A stretch of DNA of 64,000 bases. Origin: Pseudomonas sp. ICMP 561 (lineage in GTDB: Bacteria > Pseudomonadota > Gammaproteobacteria > Pseudomonadales > Pseudomonadaceae). The notes beneath the pieces were generated by a model. The model was not told the origin of the DNA, ran no database searches, and was given only the letters and a program-made list of their open reading frames with translations. Location: the NCBI RefSeq assembly GCF_002699985.1, contig NZ_LKBT01000012.1, positions 367,921 through 431,920 on the forward strand. Direction: 5' to 3'. Below are positions 56,203 through 64,000 of the stretch, in pieces (position 1 is the stretch's first letter; every line of letters begins with the position of its first letter). A program made the translations under genes and the position numbers.

Positions 56203-56610
56203 GTGGTTGAACTAAGAGATAGCCGCCTCTCTTCTAAGTATGAAAGCTTACTGTTGAGCCTGAATTATAAAATTTCAAGTGTTGAAGATGACGCAGTATA
56301 CTTTCATGATAAAGAAGGGTTTATCTATAGACTAGTTTTTGATGAAAAAACACCAACGTATATAGCGGTAGTTTTTGGTATTTCCGGCTTCGTGGATGAC
56401 ATAGATCCTATGAGGCGATTCAATGCCGTTCAGTACGTCAATGAGAATATAAAATGTGTGAAGGTCTATTTTGATGACGAATCTGCGCAGTTTTCTTGCG
56501 AGCAGTTTCTGTACGATGTATCCAATTTACAGGATTTTATCGAGGACTCAATTCCAGCCATGCATGTGGCGCTCAAAGAACTTGTAAAAGTTTTACGGTC
56601 TGACGACTAG
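56203..56610 (+). CDS. AT-rich orphan soluble protein
   Basis: A 135-residue protein starting at a GTG (56203) with GGAG nine bases upstream. It is acidic with alternating strand and helix look (AVYFHDKEGFIYRLVFDEKT). The pattern is faintly like YbjN/CesT-type chaperone folds, but I cannot assign it. Composition is AT-rich. The next gene begins ten bases after its stop, so the two probably form an operon. Confidence 0.65.
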   Translation: MVELRDSRLSSKYESLLLSLNYKISSVEDDAVYFHDKEGFIYRLVFDEKTPTYIAVVFGISGFVDDIDPMRRFNAVQYVNENIKCVKVYFDDESAQFSCEQFLYDVSNLQDFIEDSIPAMHVALKELVKVLRSDD

Positions 56611-56620
56611 GGGCGCAGTC

Positions 56621-57055
56621 ATGGACGAGCTAGAAAAAAGCAAAAAGCCCCCGTTAGCCTTAGCGGACGCGTCCGCGGGATGTATTGCCGCTGTACTGCT
56701 CTATTTCGTGCAGAAAATGCCTGAGAGTAGCGATGCGCGGACACTGTGTCTGTACGCCTCACCAGTCGCAGCTATAATAATTAATAATTTCATCGATATT
56801 TCATTGAAGTACTGCAGGTTTGCCTACAGAAAGATGTTGTTGAGATCCCACTACGACAGTCTTTCCGCACAACGTATCGAATATATGAAGGTTGATCATG
56901 CCGACGCGGATGTAGTGAATGAGTATAATGAGGCGATAAAGAAAACTCAGATTGCCCTGATAAATACTAGGCTGGTTGACCTGGGTGTGGAGGATGCCGT
57001 TAAAAAGCCGAAGAGAACAACTCCCAATCGTAATAATCCGCTGCCGCCGAATTAG
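56621..57055 (+). CDS. AT-rich orphan membrane protein, partner of 56203 gene
   Basis: A 144-residue protein with two membrane segments (ASAGCIAAVLLYFVQKM, about 18-35, and LYASPVAAIIINNFIDISL, about 44-62) followed by a basic cytoplasmic helix and a Pro/Asn tail. AT-rich like the preceding gene. No family recognised. A soluble plus membrane pair near a prophage integrase could be an accessory or exclusion module (inference only). Confidence 0.65.
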   Translation: MDELEKSKKPPLALADASAGCIAAVLLYFVQKMPESSDARTLCLYASPVAAIIINNFIDISLKYCRFAYRKMLLRSHYDSLSAQRIEYMKVDHADADVVNEYNEAIKKTQIALINTRLVDLGVEDAVKKPKRTTPNRNNPLPPN

Positions 57056-57194
57056 TAAAAAAGTTGTGATAAGGGTGGGCGATTTGCTGTGAGCTGATTG
57101 CGCTAACATTCTTCGCTGGCCGGGCCACCCAATATCCGGCTATTTATACTGCGTTCGGCTTCTGGTGAAGAGGTGTAACGCAGTGGCTATTTGG

Positions 57195-57240
57195 TTTGAG
57201 TTGGGGTATTACGGGTGACCGGCATGGAGCCGTATGAGGA
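57195..57240 (+). promoter_or_regulatory. Shared leader with hairpin, copy 2
   Basis: TTGGGGTATT, then CCGGCATGGAGCCG (stem CGGC/GCCG, loop ATGGA), then GAGGAG before the ATG at 57248. Compare 54003-54050; the 14 bases CCGGCATGGAGCCG are identical. Confidence 0.55.
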
Positions 57241-57247
57241 GTGATTG

Positions 57248-57790
57248 ATGAAAACTCTAGTACCGGTGGGTGGGCTTACTGCCTATTTTCGTGAGCTGGC
57301 TTTAGCGGGTGGTTTTGTACTCGCGATTACGTCGCCAACTTTAGAAATCGGGTCGACCTTCAAGTCCGCATATGAGCTTGCTCATATTTCCCAGTCTCAT
57401 CCTGACTTCTTCGGGATAGGGCCGCATTGGGTTGATTCGGACTCCTCGAACGAATGGAAGGAAAAACCATCTCCCGAAGTCGTCTATTCTGGATATGCCG
57501 TTGTGTTCACCCTAATAGCGCAGCTCAAGGAGAGCGGCCGCATGATCGGCGGTTATCGTGATCTCATTCAAGGGCTCGCAGGCTATGAGATCCTTCATGC
57601 AAACAACCCGTTAGATGAGCATGGTGTTGGACATTTGATGGTCAAGCTGCCCAGTGACCCCATCGAGCTTGAACAGCTAAAGTCTGTTCTATTGGAGAGG
57701 TCCGTGTTGTTCTCGATTGATGATGGCAGTGGATCAATGCACCTCGGAAACACATTTATGGGAAACGGTATCTATTTCGGCCTCTCCTGA
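57248..57790 (+). CDS. Orphan prophage protein behind the shared leader
   Basis: A 180-residue soluble protein (start MKTLVPVGGLTAYFRELALA) with no recognised domain. GAGGAG lies six bases before the ATG at 57248; a TTG three bases earlier is less likely. It converges on the DUF2303 gene. Confidence 0.65.
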   Translation: MKTLVPVGGLTAYFRELALAGGFVLAITSPTLEIGSTFKSAYELAHISQSHPDFFGIGPHWVDSDSSNEWKEKPSPEVVYSGYAVVFTLIAQLKESGRMIGGYRDLIQGLAGYEILHANNPLDEHGVGHLMVKLPSDPIELEQLKSVLLERSVLFSIDDGSGSMHLGNTFMGNGIYFGLS

Positions 57791-57847
57791 GCCTTGGACA
57801 ACCCGCCACCTAGTCGTTATCTAGTGGCGGATGATAATCCTAAACGA

Positions 57848-58663
57848 TCAGCTCGGGTTGAATGAACCCAGAGCCAGCTTTGCTGCTTCACCGATTTGTG
57901 CGTCCAGCACTGACTTGAACTCCTGCGCGATTTCCTCTCGCTGCACATCCTCGCCGACCCAACGCAGCTTCAAAGCTGGTTGCGCGCCGCTGGTAATCAC
58001 CGAGATACGAAGGATGATTTCGCGAACCGACAGCCCTTCGAACGGCACTACCGTAAAAATCAGTGATGTCGGTAGCGTTTCTTTGCTGGTTGCCTCGATG
58101 GCGTCCATGGCGCTGCGGCTGGCGCGGGTCTCGCTGACGGTGTGATCACTTTCCGAAGTGGCCTTCACCGAGATGGTGCGTACGGCTGCGATGGCTTTAA
58201 CCAGACTGATGTCCTGATTGTCCTGGCCGACGGCTGACAGAGTGCTGTGCCAGTCCTCGATCCAATCGCTCATGTCTTTCTGCGACATGGCCCGGCCGTT
58301 GATTGCTTGCACGGCCTGATAACCTGCGGTCGCCTTGAGCTTCAACACGGCCCGGTCGTCTGCATGGCCTGGCACTTCTTCGGTGCCGAGGTTGAACAGC
58401 ACTGAGCAGGTCATTTCGTCCTGATTGATGAAGCCCTGTGCGTCGGCGACGTTGCGGTCGATGACGTACTTGCTGAAGTCCAGGAGCGAGTTGGTGGAGA
58501 AGGTGCCACGGAAGCGGCTACGGCCAGCGCCGAACTGTTCCAGACTGACAATCTTTGCGCCTTCAGGCAGCACGACTGTCGGCGTATTCGTTTCCAGCGC
58601 CTTTGCGGAGGCGATCAACGCGGTATCGGTGATCAGTTGTAGAGCTTCTTTCGTAAGGGACAT
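57848..58663 (-). CDS. DUF2303 (YfdQ-like) phage protein
   Basis: A 271-residue protein matching the DUF2303 pattern found in prophage recombination regions: VVLPEGAKIVSLEQFGAGR, FINQDEMTCSVLFNLG, then a C-terminal LRISVITSGAQPALKLRW. The function is unknown. It is the distal gene of the leftward early operon. Confidence 0.85.
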   Translation of the reverse strand: MSLTKEALQLITDTALIASAKALETNTPTVVLPEGAKIVSLEQFGAGRSRFRGTFSTNSLLDFSKYVIDRNVADAQGFINQDEMTCSVLFNLGTEEVPGHADDRAVLKLKATAGYQAVQAINGRAMSQKDMSDWIEDWHSTLSAVGQDNQDISLVKAIAAVRTISVKATSESDHTVSETRASRSAMDAIEATSKETLPTSLIFTVVPFEGLSVREIILRISVITSGAQPALKLRWVGEDVQREEIAQEFKSVLDAQIGEAAKLALGSFNPS

Positions 58664-58701
58664 ATTTCAGGTCTCGGTGGGGAAGGGTTTGATGCGGGCG
58701 A

Positions 58702-59049
58702 TCAGGTGCGCGGCTTGATTGGCGCTTCGTCGCGACTGAACAGTTGGTCATGCTTTTCCTGGAACAACGAGATGCGGCCGCCGCTACCAACATGCATCGG
58801 CGTGTCGAGGCTCGTGTTCTCGCTGCGGGTGCCGCGCTTGGTTGGCACCTTGTAGTCGAGCTTGTGCTTGATCTTCACCTGGTGCGATTCGCCGATCTGG
58901 GAGAAGTCTAGGGTGATGACCAGCTTTCCGGCCTTGCCATGGTCAACGACCCCGGCGGCTACTTCGGAAAGGGCGTGGCCGATCTGGCTGGCGAAAGCAC
59001 CGCCGTTCAGTTCTTCGAGAAACTCGGCGGTATCGGTTGCGGTAGACAT
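58702..59049 (-). CDS. Phage hypothetical protein upstream of DUF2303
   Basis: A 115-residue protein (ATG at 59049, GGAG eight bases upstream). Pattern ISLFQEKHDQLFSRDEAP at the C-terminus; central segment LVITLDFSQIGESHQVKIK. It pairs with DUF2303 in prophages by layout; no function known. Confidence 0.65.
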   Translation of the reverse strand: MSTATDTAEFLEELNGGAFASQIGHALSEVAAGVVDHGKAGKLVITLDFSQIGESHQVKIKHKLDYKVPTKRGTRSENTSLDTPMHVGSGGRISLFQEKHDQLFSRDEAPIKPRT

Positions 59050-59140
59050 GGGCATTTCTCCGGAAGGGCCTTTAGCCCGCTGGGTGGGATGGATAATTGA
59101 AGGGAGCGGCGTCGATGGTTGGCGCGATGTTGCAGGCGTC

Positions 59141-59602
59141 TCATGCAGCGACCTTCGCCTGATGCCATGCACCGGCCGCGTAGAACAGACTTGCCGCCTG
59201 CGCCTCGTCCAGTGAAACCTGAGCCGGTATAGCGATCCACCCCGACGCCACCAGGTGGTTGGGATTGCAGCTACCGCGCAGCTCGAGGTAGTAGTGCTCG
59301 ATGGCATCTGTCAGGTGCTCGACCTTGTAGATACCCTCGGGCGATATCTCCACCGACTTGACGTACTCAACGCCGCGCTCGTCCCTACACATGGCGCTGA
59401 TGTAGATCGTCCAGCGGTAGGAGAAGTCGAAGAGGGCGTTGGCGATCGCCAGACTGCGGATCTGCTTGTGGCTTTTCCAGTTCACCATGATCTGCAGGCC
59501 ACTGGGATCGATGTTCACGACGGCGACGTGGTTTGTGTTGAGCAGGGCCCGGCAACTGCGCTCTGCCCGTGCGAAACAGTTATTGGCTTTGCGCCGTTTC
59601 AT
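59141..59602 (-). CDS. Phage hypothetical protein (153 aa)
   Basis: A 153-residue protein with basic N-terminus (MKRRKANNCFARAERSCRAL). No domain recognised. Its ATG overlaps the stop of the gene at 59599 (ATGA), so it is coupled to it in the early operon. Confidence 0.65.
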   Translation of the reverse strand: MKRRKANNCFARAERSCRALLNTNHVAVVNIDPSGLQIMVNWKSHKQIRSLAIANALFDFSYRWTIYISAMCRDERGVEYVKSVEISPEGIYKVEHLTDAIEHYYLELRGSCNPNHLVASGWIAIPAQVSLDEAQAASLFYAAGAWHQAKVAA

Positions 59603-59832
59603 ATGGAGGCCGCCATCTTGCGCAGCGTGCCTCGCTCAGTGCGGCTGAGCGCTGGCTTCTTCCGCTTGAGCACCGTCTCAGGATCGATGGTGCTTTTTCG
59701 GACTGGGGGCAGCGGGTGGTCCGGAACGCCCGGGCCGATCTGCATCTGACCGCCAGATGCGAAGAAGGCAGCTTTCGCCGCCTCCAGTTGAGATTGCCGT
59801 TGGTTGGCGGCAAGGATGAAGTTGTCTGTCAT
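59599..59832 (-). CDS. Phage hypothetical protein (77 aa)
   Basis: ATG at 59832, GGAGG seven bases upstream. 77 residues with a helical start (FILAANQRQSQLEAAKAAF) and basic C-terminus. It begins two bases after the YqaJ stop. Function unknown. Confidence 0.6.
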   Translation of the reverse strand: MTDNFILAANQRQSQLEAAKAAFFASGGQMQIGPGVPDHPLPPVRKSTIDPETVLKRKKPALSRTERGTLRKMAASI

Positions 59833-59834
59833 GG

Positions 59835-60503
59835 TCAATCCTCCAGTCGTTGGGCTTGCGCCCGTGCCTTATCCGCGACTTCGTCAACCATCCTCCCAAG
59901 CTCCAGGTTGAACTGGACCAGCTCTTGGTGGAGCATCGCGATGTACTCGTCATCTCGTCTGATGGTTTCGATATAGAGGCGGCAGTCCTCATCCTGGCGT
60001 GGGTCGAATGACAGAAAGTCCCACCATTCCCTGCCCGTGATGAACATGCAGCCCTGAACCTGCGGCTTGTGTTCATCGGGCATTCCTTCGAGCCAGGTGC
60101 GGACGTGGACGGCCTCATTGAAAGGGCATTTCGACTCAATACCCCCGTCCTCGCCAATCAACCCGTCCGGCGAGCAGCCCAGCCAGTCGTACTTCGGATG
60201 AACTAAGAAGCCCGACTTGATGACGGTATTCCCTGTCAGGATTTCGTAAAAGTCGTGACTGGACTGCTCAACCTCAGTACCCCAGGCCATCGACTTGCTG
60301 CTGACTGAATGCTTCGATCTGTTGGCGAGGCGCTCAAAGGCCAACTCGCGCATGTAGGTAGTGCGGGCGGCAAGAGGTTTGCGCTTGCCGTGTTTGTCAC
60401 GATCACCCCAAGCGATGACATCCTTGAACCTGCTTGCTGTCAGGCGTCCGCTGCGGTCTTGGTGCCATTGCTCTGTTCGCTGAAGGTCAACTGCGGCGTT
60501 CAT
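59835..60503 (-). CDS. YqaJ-family phage exonuclease (lambda Exo-like)
   Basis: A 222-residue nuclease of the PD-(D/E)XK YqaJ family, the 5'-3' exonuclease partner of a single-strand annealing protein. The start RTEQWHQDRSGRLTASRF and the active-site region GCSPDGLIGEDGGIESKC (Asp, then Glu-x-Lys) are intact. The start overlaps the recT stop (ATGA), as expected for the RecET-type pair. Confidence 0.9.
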   Translation of the reverse strand: MNAAVDLQRTEQWHQDRSGRLTASRFKDVIAWGDRDKHGKRKPLAARTTYMRELAFERLANRSKHSVSSKSMAWGTEVEQSSHDFYEILTGNTVIKSGFLVHPKYDWLGCSPDGLIGEDGGIESKCPFNEAVHVRTWLEGMPDEHKPQVQGCMFITGREWWDFLSFDPRQDEDCRLYIETIRRDDEYIAMLHQELVQFNLELGRMVDEVADKARAQAQRLED

Positions 60504-61480
60504 TGCGCATCGCCTTGCAGATCGCTTCCGGACGTAACGTCAGAGCCTTCTTTGAGTGTCGTGAACTCCGCATCGATCGTCTGGGCAATCGATTTCAGTT
60601 CACCGTGACGAGTCACGCCAATAGCGCCGCGCTGCTGCGGTTTCAGCGCCTTCCAAGCCTTTTCGTAACCATCAATTCCTTGCTCTTGAGCGATCTGTTT
60701 TAGCTGCTCGAACAAGTCTGCGGTTGCGTCGGTAGTGTCACCCTGAGGGACTGAGGCGGCACCCACGTCTGCTGGCTTTTCGTTGGTAGATCTCGGAGTG
60801 ACGTCTGTTTCCGGAAGCGTATAGCCATCGTCTAACTCATCGCGGGTATACACGCCTAAAATCACGTCAGGGCAATACAGGCGAGCCCATTTTTTAAGGG
60901 CCAGATATGCTATTTGTTGCTTCGGATCGTCCGCCCAGAGTGTCGAGTTCCGGGTTCGCGCCTGAGTCATCAAGGTGGTCAGTTCACGTGGGGAGTCCTC
61001 ACCCACAAAAGTCGCCCATATGCGGACGCCCAGACCCTTTTCGTCGTTTATGTTCCAGTTTGGGACGCGGTACTTCTTCGGCTGCCCATGGTCGTCCATT
61101 TGCTTTTTGCTTTCGATCTCACGGAAATTGCCAATGATCTTTTCCCAGTCTCCAAACCATTCGTAATGGATTCGATCAAGTGTCGGCGCTCGCGTGGTGA
61201 TGACCGCATTCACCAGCTGTGCTTCATAGCTCAGCTGGCCACCGTTGACGATGAAAGTCTTTTGCGCCACCTGGAATGGGTTCATGCCCCATTGCATGGA
61301 CTGCATGATTACGGCCATGCAGTCGGCAGTGTTGCCGTGGAAGTGCTTCGGGAGGGTGGTTTTCCCGCCCGCCATGATGCCCGCGAGCTCTGTCATTGAC
61401 TGCATGCTGTCGCGATTGAGGATTAGCCCCGTGGGGCTGGTGTCCGTTTGCACGGTGGCGATCTGGGTTTGAGCGTTCAT
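60500..61480 (-). CDS. recT: RecT-type single-strand annealing protein
   Basis: A 326-residue RecT/Bet-superfamily annealing protein. Landmarks are LPKHFHGNTADCMAVIMQSM, MNPFQVAQKTFIVNGGQLSY, and KQQIAYLALKKWARLYCPDV, with a disordered acidic C-terminal half. It coats single strands made by the exonuclease and drives recombination of phage DNA. Coupled to the YqaJ gene downstream. Confidence 0.92.
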   Translation of the reverse strand: MNAQTQIATVQTDTSPTGLILNRDSMQSMTELAGIMAGGKTTLPKHFHGNTADCMAVIMQSMQWGMNPFQVAQKTFIVNGGQLSYEAQLVNAVITTRAPTLDRIHYEWFGDWEKIIGNFREIESKKQMDDHGQPKKYRVPNWNINDEKGLGVRIWATFVGEDSPRELTTLMTQARTRNSTLWADDPKQQIAYLALKKWARLYCPDVILGVYTRDELDDGYTLPETDVTPRSTNEKPADVGAASVPQGDTTDATADLFEQLKQIAQEQGIDGYEKAWKALKPQQRGAIGVTRHGELKSIAQTIDAEFTTLKEGSDVTSGSDLQGDAQ

Positions 61481-61535
61481 TACTTACTCCATAGCCGACG
61501 ACTTTGGTCGGCCTCCGGGGTGATTTCAGGATTGA

Positions 61536-62708
61536 TCAGAAGGACAGGGTGCGCAGCCAGGCCGACGCCTCGTCAGTGGTGACGCAGAAGGCCATGGCCA
61601 CCACCTCGACCACATCGTCGGCGCTCGGCATGTTTGAATCAGTGACTTCGTTCGTTGTTGGAGCTGGGTCAACTTGCGCCTGAGCCGCGGACGCTGTGTC
61701 GGCTGTCGCGGGAGCCGCGAGGTTCGTAGTGGAAACGGGGGCGGGTGTAGCAGCCAGCGCACGCAAGCGAGCCAGCTCTTCCTGGTCACGCTGATACTGC
61801 GCGTCTCGTTCGCGCTGCAGGCGTTGTTGCTCTTCCTGCTGCTCACGCTGTTGCCGCTGCTGTGCCTCCATGTCTCGGCGTTGTTGGTCCAGCTCTTCCT
61901 GCTGCTTCTTCAAGCGCTGGCGATCTTCCTCGGCGCGTTGCTTACGCAGCTCTTCGGCTTGAGCGTCGGCGATGCGTTGTTTTTCGCGCAGCTCATCCAA
62001 TTCTTTCTGCTGAGCCAGCAGCTTGGAAGCAGCGTCTTCCCGCTCAACCGCAGACCTGTGCAGCGTTTCCAGCTGCTCGATTGCATTGTCGCGAGCGATA
62101 GTTCCTTCTGCTTCGAACTCGCCATACTCCTCGGGCAGGATCACCGACTCCTTCACACTTTGAAGGATGGTCGCGACATCGGCGGCGCTCCTGCTTGCAT
62201 AGGCAGCAGCGACAGAGCTGAAGCGCGTGATTTTTACCCGGATGGCTTCGACGCGTTCAGCCTCGACGCGCTCACGCTCGGCCTTGATGGCGGCGATGCG
62301 TTTCTCTTCGGCCTTGATCGCTTCGTCTACAGGCTCTTCAATTGCCAAAACGCGAGTCCTGAGCGTCTCGCCGAACTCCTTAACCTGGTTGACGCGCGCT
62401 TGTGCTTCTTTAACCTTCTGCTGGTACGGGACCAGCGCGGTTTTGGTGGTTTTATCCAAGGCGTAGCGAACGTCGCGAATATCGACGCGGACCTCCTTCG
62501 CATTCGCCAGCCCTTCGCTGGTCGAGCAGTCAACAACCAGCTTTGCGTATGTGGTTTCCAGGCGAACGATCTGCTCTTCGTGCGGGCGGTATTCAGCGAT
62601 GTCGGTGACAGCTGCAGCCGGGCCTACCGGATTACTTTCTACCTTGTCGACGGTTTCGCCGATCTCCAGGGGTTCCTGAGCGAGCTTTTGTTTAGCATTG
62701 GCAGACAT
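61536..62708 (-). CDS. DUF1351-like coiled-coil phage protein
   Basis: A 390-residue protein. The N-terminal part (about 45-160) resembles DUF1351 (KEVRVDIRDVRYALDKTTK, then KRIAAIKAERERVEAERV). A long Glu/Gln/Arg coiled coil spans about 215-325 (QQRRDMEAQQRQQREQQEEQ), then an Ala/Pro/Thr linker and a small C-terminal domain. It lies upstream of recT as in many RecT-carrying phages; function unknown. Confidence 0.75.
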   Translation of the reverse strand: MSANAKQKLAQEPLEIGETVDKVESNPVGPAAAVTDIAEYRPHEEQIVRLETTYAKLVVDCSTSEGLANAKEVRVDIRDVRYALDKTTKTALVPYQQKVKEAQARVNQVKEFGETLRTRVLAIEEPVDEAIKAEEKRIAAIKAERERVEAERVEAIRVKITRFSSVAAAYASRSAADVATILQSVKESVILPEEYGEFEAEGTIARDNAIEQLETLHRSAVEREDAASKLLAQQKELDELREKQRIADAQAEELRKQRAEEDRQRLKKQQEELDQQRRDMEAQQRQQREQQEEQQRLQRERDAQYQRDQEELARLRALAATPAPVSTTNLAAPATADTASAAQAQVDPAPTTNEVTDSNMPSADDVVEVVAMAFCVTTDEASAWLRTLSF

Positions 62709-62809
62709 GACAATTCCTTGCCGCGCTATACGCAGCCTGTTTGATTGGAAAGGGGATTTGATTCTGAGCGCCGCGAACTGCGCCGCCTGCGTCTTTGACG
62801 GCTGTTTGA

Positions 62810-62926
62810 TCAGCCGGTGATGTGCCCGGCGTAAGCGCTGGCGAGCATCCAGATGGTTGAACCCGTGATGGCGATGGCTGAGCCTCGCCAGATGTAGATG
62901 CGACGGGCGCGCTGCAAGCTGGTCAT
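62810..62926 (-). CDS. Tiny basic membrane protein (38 aa)
   Basis: ATG at 62926 overlaps the stop of the upstream gene (ATGA). The product is 38 residues: a basic start (TSLQRARRIYIWRG) and one hydrophobic segment (SAIAITGSTIWMLASAYAG). Too short for family assignment; the overlap supports translation. Confidence 0.5.
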   Translation of the reverse strand: MTSLQRARRIYIWRGSAIAITGSTIWMLASAYAGHITG

Positions 62927-63102
62927 CCCCAGCCCTTTATCGGTCGACGCTTCAGCCAGTCCGCTTTGATCGGGTAGGGCAGATCGGCGACACGCATGCC
63001 GCGGGGCGGGGTGAAAGTGCCGCGCACTTGAGCGGGCTTGGCGCGCGCATCAAGCTCTTCGACCTGCTCGTCGATCAGCGACTTCACAATTGGCTGACTC
63101 AT
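62923..63102 (-). CDS. Small phage protein (59 aa)
   Basis: ATG at 63102, GGAGG five bases upstream. 59 residues (SQPIVKSLIDEQVEELDARA, then RGMRVADLPYPIKADWLKR). Couples by four-base overlaps to both neighbours. Function unknown. Confidence 0.6.
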   Translation of the reverse strand: MSQPIVKSLIDEQVEELDARAKPAQVRGTFTPPRGMRVADLPYPIKADWLKRRPIKGWG

Positions 63103-63326
63103 GCGCACCTCCGCATTCTTGAGAGCAGCTCTTCATTTGCTCGAGCCCGGATAAACATCAGGCACTGGGTGTAGCGCGTGTGATCTTTGCAATCTATTGC
63201 GCTGAGCGCATACGCCATTTCCACCGCCATCTGCGTTTCACAGTGCAGGCTGTAGTCGTCGGCGTTTTCAATCAGCTTCTGAATGCGCGAGTCGATCATG
63301 CCGACCGCAATTTCGTACTTGGTCAC
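63099..63326 (-). CDS. Small phage protein (75 aa)
   Basis: GTG at 63326 with AGGAGG six bases upstream. 75 residues, helical (IDSRIQKLIENADDYSLHCE). Overlaps both neighbours by four bases. Function unknown. Confidence 0.6.
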   Translation of the reverse strand: MTKYEIAVGMIDSRIQKLIENADDYSLHCETQMAVEMAYALSAIDCKDHTRYTQCLMFIRARANEELLSRMRRCA

Positions 63327-63568
63327 GCGGCACCTCCTTTTGGTGGGCAGATCAGCTCCATCTGAGCGATACATGCCTGGATGTTTGCTTTCAGCTTCAA
63401 CCGACAATCTAGCTCGCGTTCGCGGCGGGCTGTGCGGTCGATAGGGTTGTCGTAGTCGTGGGCGAACTCGTCGTAGCTAGGCTTTTCGTTGCCCCACTCA
63501 TCACGGCTGCGGACAGACGCCCGGCCTTGGGCGCTGTCCTGATAACGCTCAAGGTCGAAGTCGGGCAT
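63323..63568 (-). CDS. Small phage protein (81 aa)
   Basis: ATG at 63568, GAGG five bases upstream. 81 residues, highly charged (PDFDLERYQDSAQGRASVRS) with a C-terminal ELICPPKGG. First visible gene of the leftward early operon. Function unknown. Confidence 0.6.
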   Translation of the reverse strand: MPDFDLERYQDSAQGRASVRSRDEWGNEKPSYDEFAHDYDNPIDRTARRERELDCRLKLKANIQACIAQMELICPPKGGAA

Positions 63569-64000
63569 GGTCGCCTCTGTGGGTTGGGATCAAATCCACT
63601 CGCTCAGCCCTCGGCCGCTCGCTATTGCCGGTGGGCGCAAGGGGAGGACTGACGGGTGGATTCGGGAAGAGGAGAACAGATGGCCGGAGCTGATCCCGGC
63701 ATGACTATTAGCGGCCTTAGTGACACCGGAGTTTCACCGGGGCGAAGGTTTCAGCCGCTTATTCTTGGACTCGCCGTGGCCATCTGGGCGCTTACTCACT
63801 TTACCGGCCACGATTCCCGCGATCCCTCAGGTCTTAAACTCGCCCGTCAGCCCGGGCATTCATCTGCTTTGTTGAGTTGATGCAGGGGGCCGCCTTCGCG
63901 GTGTGTACTCATCCGCATCGGCCTGCAATCTCAGAGGGCGAACCCTCAGCCCGCCGTATTGGCTGCCCCGTGACAGGCTGACGGGGAACCGGGATTCACG
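63569..64000. other. Prophage region without a firm gene
   Basis: The start of the leftward operon and its promoter should lie here. Only one doubtful rightward frame (63680-63880) was seen; the last 120 bases show no supportable gene. Confidence 0.5.
63680..63880 (+). CDS. Doubtful small rightward ORF (66 aa)
   Basis: ATG at 63680 follows AGGAGAACAG, a good ribosome binding site. It gives 66 residues with one hydrophobic segment (PLILGLAVAIWALTHF). It opposes the dense leftward operon and has no recognised family, so it may be chance. Confidence 0.3.
   Translation: MAGADPGMTISGLSDTGVSPGRRFQPLILGLAVAIWALTHFTGHDSRDPSGLKLARQPGHSSALLS

Larger units (their letters stand above)
49837..64000. mobile_element. 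Left part of an integrated prophage (continues past window)
   Basis: Integrase, excisionase-like protein, orphan methyltransferase, DUF2303, YqaJ exonuclease and RecT occur together from 49849 to the window end. Gene density, small coupled genes and mixed base composition differ from the chromosome to the left. The left boundary is within or just after the 49837-49860 stretch. No structural or lysis genes fall inside the window, and the right end and attR are not visible. Confidence 0.9.

Noticed and set aside
56203..57055. Toxin-antitoxin pair
   Set aside because: Neither protein shows a toxin or antitoxin motif, and sizes and the membrane segments do not match a known type.

Overview
The window is a piece of a Pseudomonas chromosome (GC-rich, fluorescens/syringae-type lineage) ending in the left part of an integrated prophage. 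The genus call rests on protein resemblance (MuxABC-OpmB, fused TreS-maltokinase, TamAB, YbiT) and on several families of Pseudomonas-style REP inverted repeats in the intergenic gaps. No rRNA, tRNA or CRISPR array was seen.

Region 1 (1-13.6 kb) is core metabolism and envelope. It holds a lipid-type cluster (phosphotransferase, histidine phosphatase, SCP2 protein) and the membrane protease SohB. Next come a 1205-residue leucine-rich-repeat protein with a NEL-type E3 ubiquitin ligase end, sulfite reductase CysI with its DUF934 partner, two periplasmic binding proteins (one fused to an OmpA domain) and exonuclease III. A gap of about 1 kb after xthA is filled by a large imperfect inverted repeat with a hybrid REP element in its loop.

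Region 2 (14.6-36.5 kb) holds a GNAT acetyltransferase, the TamA/TamB envelope assembly pair, thiol peroxidase, the four-gene muxABC-opmB efflux operon, an MHYT-GGDEF-EAL c-di-GMP protein, an SDR, a MocR-type regulator, an MgtC-like protein and a short proline-rich ORF.

Region 3 (36.6-49.8 kb) starts with the alpha-glucan operon glgE, treS-maltokinase, glgB. A candidate AlgU (sigma-E type) promoter lies upstream, consistent with osmotic or desiccation control. Trehalose would be isomerised to maltose, phosphorylated, polymerised by GlgE and branched by GlgB. An EEP-fold hydrolase, an MFS transporter, a beta-propeller lactonase and the ABC-F protein YbiT follow.

Region 4 (49.84 kb to the end) is a prophage inserted directly against the 5' end of ybiT. 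The integrase stop is 12 bases from the ybiT TTG start. Next to the integrase is an accessory zone (51-57.8 kb) of small orphan genes on both strands: a three-copy family of small helical proteins, a PAPS-reductase-like ATPase, an orphan DNA methyltransferase and AT-rich genes for unknown membrane and soluble proteins. Two of the orphan genes share a leader with a hairpin just before the ribosome binding site. A leftward early operon follows (about 63.6 to 57.8 kb) with RecT, a YqaJ exonuclease, DUF2303 and many very small, translationally coupled genes. The rest of the prophage lies beyond the window.
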